A stretch of 64,000 nt of DNA from G965247265 sp965247265 (GTDB taxonomy: Bacteria > Pseudomonadota > Gammaproteobacteria > UBA4575), in the NCBI GenBank assembly GCA_965247265.1, contig OZ252002.1, positions 1,116,001-1,180,000 of the forward strand. The letters run 5' to 3'. A program made the position numbers and the translations under genes. Below the pieces are notes generated by a model, which saw nothing but the letters and a program-made list of their open reading frames with translations, made no database searches and had not been told where the DNA came from. Of this stretch, positions 47,082 to 55,877 are shown one piece after another. The number at the start of each line of letters is the position of its first letter. Position 1 is the stretch's first letter.

Positions 47082-47882
47082 ATGAAAACTAACCATCAAT
47101 TATACGAGCACGAAAATGTTTGGGTTACAAAAATGGGCGCACTTTTTCCAGGTGAACGTATAGTTTTTAGAGGAAAGGATTTATTTTCTGAATTAAGCGA
47201 ACAAAGATGGATGCAAGTACTATTGTTTGGCATAACAGGTAGAGAGTTTACGGATAAACAAGCTAGGCTAATTGAAGGTATATGGGTAATAGGAGGAAGC
47301 TATCCTGATCCAAGAATTTGGAATAATCGAATTGCTAGTCTTGGCGGTACTGCACGATCAACTGTCAGTTTATCAATTTCTAGCGCAATTGCTGCGTCTG
47401 AGGCAAAATATTTTGGTCAACGTCCATTAATTAAAGCAATTGATTTTTTGTTAGATTGTAAAAAGCACTTAAATAATGAGAGAGATTTAAACCAAATTGT
47501 TAAAGATGAATTGAAAAGTAATAGAATGTTGTCAGGCTTTGGAAGGCCAATAATTAATAAAGACGAAAGAATAGTTCCGCTAATTAAATTTGCTAAATCC
47601 TTAGAATTTGGAAATGGCTACTTTGTGAATTTGGTATTTAAAATAGAACAGTTATTACAAGAAAGTAAATATAAATATAAACTAAATGCAGCAGGTTTGG
47701 CTGCAGCATTAGCAGCTGACCAAGGGCTCAGCCCATATGAGTTTAATCAATTGATGACATTGTGTTTCACAATTGGTTTTTTTCCTTGCTACCAAGAAGC
47801 ATTGCAACAAACAGAGGGAACATTTTTCCCATATCGTTGCAAGCGTATTAATTACACTGGAAGTAATAATAGAAAATGGTAG
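47082..47882 (+). CDS. Citrate-synthase-like protein, second of a pair
   Basis: The protein of about 266 residues has the same fold as its upstream neighbour. It carries GFGRPIINKDER, where family members typically have GFGH..., and LNAAGLAAALAADQGL, where catalytic Asp is expected in LN.DG. Both active-site positions are therefore changed. I use ATG 47082; a TTG at 47061 overlapping the previous stop would add seven residues. The end overlaps the methyltransferase start by seven bases. Two adjacent divergent paralogues suggest a heteromeric enzyme. Confidence 0.65.
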   Translation: MKTNHQLYEHENVWVTKMGALFPGERIVFRGKDLFSELSEQRWMQVLLFGITGREFTDKQARLIEGIWVIGGSYPDPRIWNNRIASLGGTARSTVSLSISSAIAASEAKYFGQRPLIKAIDFLLDCKKHLNNERDLNQIVKDELKSNRMLSGFGRPIINKDERIVPLIKFAKSLEFGNGYFVNLVFKIEQLLQESKYKYKLNAAGLAAALAADQGLSPYEFNQLMTLCFTIGFFPCYQEALQQTEGTFFPYRCKRINYTGSNNRKW

Positions 47883-48865
47883 ATGATAAGCCTATATGGG
47901 ATATTATTGCTGGTCGGATAAGTTATTGCGCATTGATAGTAGCGCATGACTTAGAATTGTTTGAACTATTAGGTAATGATGCAAAATCCTTAAGTTATTT
48001 GTCAAAAACTATTGGATTAGAAGAAAGGCCAACTGAAGCTTTGGCACTGATGTTAGTTAATTTAGACATTTTACAATTAGAGAATAACATGTATAAATTA
48101 TCTGAATGCGCAAAAAAATATTTACTAAAATCGAGCGAAACATATTTTGGAGGGATGCTGGACCTTTCAAGTAATAATGATTGGTCCTGCGAAGATTTAA
48201 AACAATCTGCAATTATGAATGAGCCTCAAATATATAATGGCAATGACGTGTTTAAAGCACATCAGAAAACTATCCAGCGGGCAGAAATATTTACAAAGGC
48301 AATGCACAGTGTAAGTATGGCGTCGGCACAGCATTGGCCAAATACTATAGACTTATCTAATCATGAGATATTTCTTGATATTGGCGGAGGCTCTGGCGCA
48401 CATATTATTGGTGCACTAAATAGGTGGCACCATTTAAATGCTGTGTTGTTAGATATAACAAGTGTCTGTGAAATTGCGAAAAAATTATTATCTAGCTATG
48501 AAAATTTTGAAAAAGTAAACATCATTTCGGATGACATTTGGACATGTAAATTTCCACCTGCAGATGTACATTTTTATTCACAAAATTTTCATGACTGGGC
48601 AAGTGAAAAATGCATTCTCCTAGCAAAAAAGAGTTTTGATAGTTTGCCTGTAGGTGGATTAATTATTATCCATGAGATTCTATTTTATGATAATAAAAAA
48701 GGCCCATATATGGCATCTGCTGGTAATGTGGGCATGTTACCTTGGACTGAAGGGAAGCAGTATTCAGGAAAAGAAATTGAAAGAATTTTAACAGAAGCAA
48801 GGTTTAAATCGATTCAAGTTATTCCTACATTTGGTTACTGGAGTATTGTGTTGGGAAAGAAGTAA
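47876..48865 (+). CDS. SAM-dependent O-methyltransferase (ASMT/hydroxyneurosporene type)
   Basis: A 329-residue small-molecule methyltransferase. The N-terminal winged-helix dimerisation domain (about 10-95) is followed by a Rossmann domain with the SAM loop LDIGGGSGAH (167-176) and H239-D240-W241, matching the general-base HDW of plant-type O-methyltransferases. The ATG overlaps the upstream gene. As last gene of the cassette it probably caps a hydroxyl of the product made by the ThDP and citrate-synthase-like proteins. The acceptor is unknown. Confidence 0.85.
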   Translation: MVDDKPIWDIIAGRISYCALIVAHDLELFELLGNDAKSLSYLSKTIGLEERPTEALALMLVNLDILQLENNMYKLSECAKKYLLKSSETYFGGMLDLSSNNDWSCEDLKQSAIMNEPQIYNGNDVFKAHQKTIQRAEIFTKAMHSVSMASAQHWPNTIDLSNHEIFLDIGGGSGAHIIGALNRWHHLNAVLLDITSVCEIAKKLLSSYENFEKVNIISDDIWTCKFPPADVHFYSQNFHDWASEKCILLAKKSFDSLPVGGLIIIHEILFYDNKKGPYMASAGNVGMLPWTEGKQYSGKEIERILTEARFKSIQVIPTFGYWSIVLGKK

Positions 48866-49236
48866 TCGAAATTAAATTTTGATTTTAATAATTGCGCTAT
48901 ATCCTATTTATAAAAATATTAGGTATTTAAATTATTATTTGCAGCTACATTACTTAAGTGAGTGTTAGCAATTAACATTCACGATATTTAACAAAAAGTT
49001 TTAGTTTCCCTCTTATTCTTAAATACTAGCCGTTTATCTGCTTTTTATTAGATCCGCGGTATCAAACAACCGATGCATTTTGGCTTCGCAAGTCATGTAA
49101 CTCTTTAAAATACAATGTATTAATTAATGTGTTTCGCTTGAATTGCGAGGCTGAATCTTGTTTGTCAATTAAGTTTCAGTTGGCACAAATGAATGCAAGT
49201 GAAATGTTATTCATGCAAGACATAAGGAGTGTCAGC
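48866..49236. other. Intergenic region before the TonB-dependent receptor
   Basis: This AT-rich stretch has no recognisable gene. The open frame upstream of the receptor start (from 49129) encodes no signal peptide and is better read as leader. I searched by eye for a Fur box or cobalamin riboswitch and saw neither. Confidence 0.4.
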
Positions 49237-51348
49237 ATGCAGCATTGTAAATATTTTGAAATTTTAAAATACTCAGTATCAACTCTTATTTTTGTTGGTG
49301 TAGTTTTGTCAAATGCTTTTGCAGATGACGAAGAAGCGCTCATAGAGCTCTATGGTAATGAAGATGTTATCAGTATTGCAACTGGTAGCGTACAACCTAT
49401 ATCTAAAGCACCTGCAGTAGCAACAGTTGTAACCGCAAAAGATATAAAAGAGATGGGCGCAACCGATATAGATGAAGCGTTAGAATCAGTACCCGGATTA
49501 CATGTTTCAAGAAGAGCACAAGGGTATCTTCCAGTCTATACGTTTCGAGGTGTTTATGATGTAAACAATCCTCAAGTTCTTATGCTGGTAAATGGTATTT
49601 CAGTGAATAATTTATTTGTAGGAGATCGCGGTCAAGTATGGGGTGGAATGCCGGTTGAGAACATTTCACGAATTGAGGTTATGCGTGGTCCTGGGTCAGC
49701 CATATATGGCGCAGATGCTTTTTCTGGTGTAATTAATGTTATTACCAAAGAGTCGAATGAAATTGACGGTTTCGATGCAGGTTCTCGGTTAGGAAGTTTT
49801 GATACACAAGATGCATGGATGCAATACGGTGGAGATATGGGTGGATTTGATGTCGCACTGTCAGCAGAATTCCGTGATACAGACGGGCATGATGAAGATG
49901 TCACTGCAGATGCAGCAACAATTCAAGGAACCTCGCTTGCACAAGACTCAGTTAACACTGGGACACAAAATTTTGATTTACGCGCAGATATATCAAAAGG
50001 CAATTGGAGACTTCGCAGTGGATTGCAGCAACGAAAAGACTTTGGAACGGGAGCAGGTGTTGCGGAAGCACTTGACCCAAATGGCGAATTGGAAAGCGAT
50101 CGATTTAATGCGGATTTAACCTATCATAACCCTGAGTTTACAGAGTCTTGGGATGTGAAAGCACAGGTTAGTTATTTTGATACCAGTCAAGAAGTATCTG
50201 ATGATATAAATTTATTTCCAGCAAATTCTTTTTTACCTGGCCCCGTACTTATAGGTCCATTCCCAAATGGCATCATAGGTAATCCGGAAGTTTGGGAGCG
50301 ACACACCCGATATAATTTGACAGGACTATTTAGTGGATTTAAAAATCACTCAGTTCGCTCTGGTATTGGCTATACAAATCAAGACATATATAAAGTTAAA
50401 GAAGAAAAGAATTTTGGTTTAGATGGAAATGGTGTTCCTATTATTCCAGGAAGCCCGCCAGTTGATGTGTCTGACTCACCAGCAGTATTTTTACCTGAAA
50501 AACATCGAAACAATTCCTTTGCGTTTGTTCAAGATGTATGGAACTTTGCCAATGATTGGGAGCTGACAGCGGGCTTACGCTATGATGATTACAATGACTT
50601 TGGCGATACGTGGAATCCACGTCTAGCCTTAGTTTGGTCAGCACGACACGATCTCACAGCAAAATTACTCTATGGGCAAGCATTTCGCGCTCCATCGTTT
50701 GCTGAATTTTATAATCAAAACAATCCAGTGGCATTGGGTAATGCTCAATTGGATCCAGAAGAAATGGAAACGCTTGAGCTCGCTTTTGATTATCAGCCAC
50801 AAGATCATTTGCGGTTTGGTTTGAATCTTTTCACTTATAAGTGGGATGGCATTATTCGATTCACATCCGATCCAATTGGGACGCTCACAGCGCAAAATAT
50901 TGCTGAACAAGAAGGATATGGTGCTGAGTTTGAATTTGATTGGAGGATTAATCGTGCTTTAAAAGTTGTAAGTAACTATGCATATCAGCACTCTGAGGAT
51001 ACAGACTTAAATGAGAGTGCAGACAATGCGCCGCAACATCAATTCTATATTCGAACGCCTTGGGACTTTATGCCGGATTGGTCGATATCACCACAATGGA
51101 ATTTTGTGATGGATAGAGACTGTGTTAATGGTGATGTGCGAGATGATATTGATGACTATGATATTTTTGATTTAACGCTACGTAGTAAAGCGTTTAGCAA
51201 TCACTTCGAGGTTGCAGTATCTGCACGTAATTTATTTAACAAGCGCGCGTTTGAACCTAGTCAAAGCAGTGCATTTGGAGCGGCAATACCAAATGATTTA
51301 CCACTAGCCCGACGAAGTTTTTGGGGGGAGTTCAGATTTAATTATTAA
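49237..51348 (+). CDS. TonB-dependent outer membrane receptor
   Basis: Outer-membrane gated channel or sensor energised by TonB. I start at ATG 49237, behind AAGGAGTG, because this places a signal peptide at residues 1-29 ending SNAFA before DDEE. A TonB-box-like stretch (DVISIATGS) follows, then a plug domain (about 55-165, with VPGLHVSRR and VMRGPGSAIYGADAFSGVINVITK) and a 22-strand-type barrel ending in an aromatic terminus EFRFNY. The product has 703 residues. It is followed by a binding protein and a hybrid kinase, suggesting signalling. The ligand is unknown. Confidence 0.9.
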   Translation: MQHCKYFEILKYSVSTLIFVGVVLSNAFADDEEALIELYGNEDVISIATGSVQPISKAPAVATVVTAKDIKEMGATDIDEALESVPGLHVSRRAQGYLPVYTFRGVYDVNNPQVLMLVNGISVNNLFVGDRGQVWGGMPVENISRIEVMRGPGSAIYGADAFSGVINVITKESNEIDGFDAGSRLGSFDTQDAWMQYGGDMGGFDVALSAEFRDTDGHDEDVTADAATIQGTSLAQDSVNTGTQNFDLRADISKGNWRLRSGLQQRKDFGTGAGVAEALDPNGELESDRFNADLTYHNPEFTESWDVKAQVSYFDTSQEVSDDINLFPANSFLPGPVLIGPFPNGIIGNPEVWERHTRYNLTGLFSGFKNHSVRSGIGYTNQDIYKVKEEKNFGLDGNGVPIIPGSPPVDVSDSPAVFLPEKHRNNSFAFVQDVWNFANDWELTAGLRYDDYNDFGDTWNPRLALVWSARHDLTAKLLYGQAFRAPSFAEFYNQNNPVALGNAQLDPEEMETLELAFDYQPQDHLRFGLNLFTYKWDGIIRFTSDPIGTLTAQNIAEQEGYGAEFEFDWRINRALKVVSNYAYQHSEDTDLNESADNAPQHQFYIRTPWDFMPDWSISPQWNFVMDRDCVNGDVRDDIDDYDIFDLTLRSKAFSNHFEVAVSARNLFNKRAFEPSQSSAFGAAIPNDLPLARRSFWGEFRFNY

Positions 51349-51447
51349 TCTATTCAAAAACATCATATTCAAATAACAAAAAAGTGAAGTTCTTGAATAG
51401 TATCAATGATAGTTAACTCACCAATGTTTGCATTGGCAGTGATGTCA

Positions 51448-52392
51448 ATGATGAAAAAATACAGTCGCAAGACAACTGTCTTGTTATTTGTGTTTTTGTC
51501 TGTATGTGTAATTCCTACTTTTGCAGCAGCACCTTCTGTTGCAGTTATTTATCCAGAAATTCGTGCGCCATTTAATAAAATATTTACAGATATAGCAGAT
51601 GGTGTAGAGGATGAGGTCAATGGGAGAGCAATCCGATATATTCTGAAAAAAGATTATTCACAGCAAGAGCTTAACAGTTGGTTAAAAAATAATAATATTA
51701 AAGTGTGTGTTGCGCTTGGCGTGAGAAGTGAAAATGCAACAACCGATATTTCTAATAATATTCCAGTCGTTATTGGTGGTGTCCTTACGCCTAAAAAATC
51801 AAGCAAACCCCGTGCTGCAATTTCTTTAGCGCCATCCCCGGGAAGGTTGTTTATAAAACTTAAGAGACTGAAACCAAATGTTTCAAAAGTTATTGTTATT
51901 TATAACCCAAACAAAACAGAATGGTTGATTCGTGAGGCGCATAATGCAGCACAGAAAAATAATCTTGAGTTAGTCGTCTATACAACGAAAAGTCTTTCGC
52001 AGTCTGCCAAAATTTATAAAAAAATCTTTAAGCTTTCTGATATTAAAAAGTCTGCTATTTGGTTGCCACCTGATTCCACATCGATAGATAACAAAGCAAT
52101 TTTATCTTACATCCTTGAGCAATCTTGGAAGAAAGGAACAGCTGTATTCTCGAGTAGTTTGGCGCATGTAAATAAAGGTGTTTTATTTGCAATGTATCCC
52201 GACAATATGAAATTAGGTCAAACCTTAGGGAAAGCTGCATTAGAAGAGTTAAAAGGAAACAGCTTATCAACGGGTGTTGTGCCCCTAGAAGATTTGCAAA
52301 CTGCATTTAATAAACGCACCGCAGAGCATTTAGGAGTCCAATTTACAAATTCTGATTTAAGGGGTTATGACACCGTATTTCCGGCTGAATAA
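51448..52392 (+). CDS. Periplasmic substrate-binding protein (PF04392/COG2984 type)
   Basis: A binding protein of about 314 residues resembling the ABC_sub_bind family, without ABC permease or ATPase nearby. I choose the ATG pair at 51448/51451, which gives the signal peptide MMKKYSRKTT...PTFAAAPS; the first in-frame ATG at 51406 adds 14 residues before it. The fold features VIYNPNKTEWL and KGVLFAMYPDNMKLGQ are visible. It lies 57 bases after the receptor and 5 bases before the hybrid kinase, so it is more likely a sensor input than part of a transporter. Confidence 0.8.
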   Translation: MMKKYSRKTTVLLFVFLSVCVIPTFAAAPSVAVIYPEIRAPFNKIFTDIADGVEDEVNGRAIRYILKKDYSQQELNSWLKNNNIKVCVALGVRSENATTDISNNIPVVIGGVLTPKKSSKPRAAISLAPSPGRLFIKLKRLKPNVSKVIVIYNPNKTEWLIREAHNAAQKNNLELVVYTTKSLSQSAKIYKKIFKLSDIKKSAIWLPPDSTSIDNKAILSYILEQSWKKGTAVFSSSLAHVNKGVLFAMYPDNMKLGQTLGKAALEELKGNSLSTGVVPLEDLQTAFNKRTAEHLGVQFTNSDLRGYDTVFPAE

Positions 52393-52397
52393 TTGAG

Positions 52398-55300
52398 ATG
52401 AAACTATTTAACTACATTAAAAGAAAATTAACTGGAGGATTTAAAGAACAGCTTATTGCTGTATTTGTAATTGGAATTATTTCTAGTGCTGCATTATCTA
52501 CATACTTAATTTCATCTTTTTCTGCTAATAGAGTTGAGCGCAAACTAGAAACAGAAGGATTTCAGGTCACTAAAGATTTTGCAGATCGAAACACATTGAC
52601 ACTTTTATATTTAAGTAAAGTGAGTGCTAATGAGTCTGTTCAAGCGATTAAAAATTTTACTGATATAACGGGTGTTGGTGTATTCGACAGTCAAAAAAAG
52701 CCATTAATTGTAGATGGTGATGATACTTTTCCTGATAGCGAAGAATATTGGCCATCAGAACTTGAACTTGTAAAAGAAACAGATGCGGCGTGGTATTTTG
52801 TGTCTCCTGTTTATACATCAGGTTCTGACATAGATTTTGAAGAGTTTCCATTTATTGATGGAAGGGATGAGAAAGAACTACTTGGCCATGTTCGCGTGTA
52901 TGTAAGCAAAAACACGCTTCATGGACTTGTGAGAAGTATTTTCAAAGTAAATATTTTCGTGAGCCTTTTCTTATCAGCATTGCTGGTTTTCATTTTGTTG
53001 CTGATAACAGATCGAGTTATTAAACCGCTAAAGCAATTATCTGGATTCATGCATGAGGCAGAGGAAGGAAATTTACAAGTGCGTTCGCCAATTTGGGGTA
53101 ATCGGGAAATCACGGCGATGCAGGGCGCATTTAATACCATGATGACGTCGTTAGCGGATCGCGAAGAAAAACTTGATTCTGCACGTACCGCGGCATTGCA
53201 ATATGCGCATGCTAAAGGTGAATTTGCAGCAAATGTTAGTCACGAATTGCGCACACCATTAAATGGAATATTGGGAATGCTCGAAATTCTTAAGGAAACA
53301 GAGTTAAGTCCAAAGCAATTTGAGTATGCATCCGTTGCGCATGATTCAGGCAACACCTTGCTAAAGTTAATCGATGACATATTAAATTTTTCTAGAGCTG
53401 ACGCTGGAAAAGTAGAAATTGATCAAGAGTCATTTAATTTGCGTGAACTGTTGGACGATATTGTTGGCGTGCTCGCCGGTCAGGCAAGCGCTAAGGATCT
53501 GGATATTGCATATGTTATTAATAGAGATGTTCCTTCACAAATTTCGGGAGATATAAGTCGCATTCGGCAATTACTCATTAACATAGGTGGAAATGTGATT
53601 AAATTTACAGAAAAAGGTGAGGTTGGTTTCCGAGTTCATAACATTACGAATGGCCAAGAACTTTTAAGATTGAGATTTGAAGTTATTGATACTGGATTAG
53701 GGATTTCTAAAGAAGCCCAAAGAAAGGTATTTGAAGCATTTCAACAAGCTGATGCCTCAACTACAAAACACTATGGTGGCACAGGTTTGGGTCTTGCTAT
53801 TTGTCGACAGCTAGTTGAAATCATGAATGGTGTCATAGGTGTTGATAGTAACCTAGGAGAAGGCAGCACATTCTGGTTTGAGTTGCCATTTAGAGACAGT
53901 ATTGAGCATAGCAAGCTAAGTAAGACAACTAAAAAGTCAGCATCGGGATTACGGGTATTTATAGCGGAGGATAGCGAAATTATTCGCAACAATATGCAAC
54001 AAACATTTGAGGTTTGGGGTGCGCAAGTTGAATGTGCGGAAAGTGTTGATGATGTGCTTGAGAGTATGCGCAATGCAACAAAGTCTCAGCGCTCATTTAA
54101 TGTGGCGTTTATTGATGAACTGATGCCAGATATTAATGGTATCGAGTTAATTCGCAAAATTTCTAAAGATGAATCAATTGAGCCATTAAAACTTATCTTG
54201 ATGACGAACCAAAAGAATCCAGAAGCATTTGTTGATCGATTTCGAGAAATAAATACATACATTAAAAAGCCGATACGCCAATCCAGCATTTACAACTGTA
54301 TAGCAGAACTCATTAACTCACCTATTGAGGAATTAGAGGAGAGAGTAAAACAAAAAATTGCCCCTGCTAAATCAATGCCACATTTCAATGCAACAATTTT
54401 AGTAGTTGAAGACAATCGAGCCAATCAACAAGTCGCCCAAGCCATGTTGGAACGATTAGGTTGTAAAAATTCAATTGCAACGAACGGTATTGAAGCATTA
54501 AAACTTTTAGAAAGAACTCGATACGATGCAGTTTTTATGGACTGTAACTTGCCAGAGATGGATGGCTATGAAACTACAAGACAAATTCGGCAACTTAAGT
54601 CTGAAATATCCCAGATTCCGATTATTGCGATGACTGCAAATGTGCTTGAAGGTGATCGTGAGAAATGTATTGAAGCAGGAATGAATGACTATGCTAAAAA
54701 GCCATTAAGATTAGATGCATTAGCGTCCGTGCTTGAGCGTTGGCTGAATCAATCAGAAAAAATAGAGGCATTACATGAATCCACTATTACAAAAACAGTT
54801 GAAGTAAATGAGTTAGGTAATACGGATGAGAGTAATGCAATACACCGAACAGTAATTACAACATTACGTGAAGATGTCGGTGATGCCTTTAATGAAATGG
54901 TTGAGGTGTATGTCGAAGATATGGGTATTTTATTGCGCTCGCTAGAGAAAAGCGTAATTGAAAATAATGCAAGCACGTTGACACATTATGCCCATACCAT
55001 TAAGGGCAGCAGTGCAAACTTTGGCGCCGAGCGTTTAGCACACATTGCAAAGAAATTAGAAGATATGGGTCGTAATAATAAAATTGAAGGTGCAGAAGAA
55101 TTAGTGCAAATTTTATTTACCGAAGCAGATCTTGTTATTAACGAGTTAAAGAAAGAGCTAAATCTAAATAAAGACGACACCTTGCTTAGGAAACGCGAAG
55201 TTGAGCGAATACTTATTGCGGACGATGATCGAAGTCTGCGAGTTGCTTTGCAAAATGTGCTTATGGCAGATGGGTATGAAATTGAAGTGGTAACTGATGG

Positions 55301-55874
55301 TGTTGATGCAGTGTCACGGTGCGAGAAGAGCATGCCGAATTTAATTTTACTTGACGCATTGATGCCTAACTTAAATGGATTTGAGGCATGTAAAAAGATT
55401 CGTATGTTAAGAGGTAGTAATCATATTCCGATACTTATTATTACTGCCTTAGATGATGAGAAATCAATTGAATGCGCTTTTGATTCCGGTGCAACGGACT
55501 ACATTTCTAAACCTATTCACTTTGCTGTAATGCGTCAGCGAATATCGCGTTTGTTAAAAGCGAGTCGTGCAGAGGTGCATGTACGTGAACTTGCTTACAA
55601 TGATTCGCTTACAGGGTTGCCAAATCGCACTATGTTTATTGACCATATGAAAAAGTTAATAGACAAAGTCAGACCACGTAATGAAATGCTTGCAGTAATG
55701 TTTTTAGATTTAGATCGATTTAAATATGTAAACGATACTTTGGGTCATAATGTGGGTGATATGTTATTGAAAGCTGTTGCTGAACGTATTGTCAGTTGTG
55801 TGCGTTCTGATGATACAGTTGCTCGTTTAGGAGGAGATGAATTCACATTAGTGCTAGATGGTATTGAAGATTGA
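52398..55874 (+). CDS. Giant hybrid sensor kinase with three receivers, Hpt and truncated GGDEF
   Basis: The 1158-residue product has two membrane segments (about 17-37 and 190-208) around a periplasmic domain, HAMP (about 209-262), HisKA with H282 in SHELRTPLNG, and an ATPase domain with DTGLGIS and GGTGLGLAIC. Receivers follow with D573, D715 and, after an Hpt domain with H866 (AHTIKGSS), D986. A GGDEF domain starts at about 1060 with GGDEF at 1145-1149. The frame ends at TGA 55872-55874, nine residues after GGDEF, although the reading frame continues in the next ORF with the rest of GGDEF and an EAL domain. It is thus the front part of a split phosphorelay/c-di-GMP protein. Confidence 0.92.
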   Translation: MKLFNYIKRKLTGGFKEQLIAVFVIGIISSAALSTYLISSFSANRVERKLETEGFQVTKDFADRNTLTLLYLSKVSANESVQAIKNFTDITGVGVFDSQKKPLIVDGDDTFPDSEEYWPSELELVKETDAAWYFVSPVYTSGSDIDFEEFPFIDGRDEKELLGHVRVYVSKNTLHGLVRSIFKVNIFVSLFLSALLVFILLLITDRVIKPLKQLSGFMHEAEEGNLQVRSPIWGNREITAMQGAFNTMMTSLADREEKLDSARTAALQYAHAKGEFAANVSHELRTPLNGILGMLEILKETELSPKQFEYASVAHDSGNTLLKLIDDILNFSRADAGKVEIDQESFNLRELLDDIVGVLAGQASAKDLDIAYVINRDVPSQISGDISRIRQLLINIGGNVIKFTEKGEVGFRVHNITNGQELLRLRFEVIDTGLGISKEAQRKVFEAFQQADASTTKHYGGTGLGLAICRQLVEIMNGVIGVDSNLGEGSTFWFELPFRDSIEHSKLSKTTKKSASGLRVFIAEDSEIIRNNMQQTFEVWGAQVECAESVDDVLESMRNATKSQRSFNVAFIDELMPDINGIELIRKISKDESIEPLKLILMTNQKNPEAFVDRFREINTYIKKPIRQSSIYNCIAELINSPIEELEERVKQKIAPAKSMPHFNATILVVEDNRANQQVAQAMLERLGCKNSIATNGIEALKLLERTRYDAVFMDCNLPEMDGYETTRQIRQLKSEISQIPIIAMTANVLEGDREKCIEAGMNDYAKKPLRLDALASVLERWLNQSEKIEALHESTITKTVEVNELGNTDESNAIHRTVITTLREDVGDAFNEMVEVYVEDMGILLRSLEKSVIENNASTLTHYAHTIKGSSANFGAERLAHIAKKLEDMGRNNKIEGAEELVQILFTEADLVINELKKELNLNKDDTLLRKREVERILIADDDRSLRVALQNVLMADGYEIEVVTDGVDAVSRCEKSMPNLILLDALMPNLNGFEACKKIRMLRGSNHIPILIITALDDEKSIECAFDSGATDYISKPIHFAVMRQRISRLLKASRAEVHVRELAYNDSLTGLPNRTMFIDHMKKLIDKVRPRNEMLAVMFLDLDRFKYVNDTLGHNVGDMLLKAVAERIVSCVRSDDTVARLGGDEFTLVLDGIED

Positions 55875-55877
55875 AAT

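Noticed and set aside
49129..49236. Extension of the TonB receptor to an upstream GTG
   Set aside because: The extra 36 residues hide the signal peptide, which starts at ATG 49237 behind a good ribosome binding site.
48866..49236. Cobalamin riboswitch upstream of the TonB receptor
   Set aside because: I looked for the conserved B12-box sequence and did not see it; the region is simply AT-rich.
55872..55874. TGA as a selenocysteine codon
   Set aside because: No selenocysteine context is expected in a GGDEF domain, and I see no evident SECIS-like stem directly after the codon.
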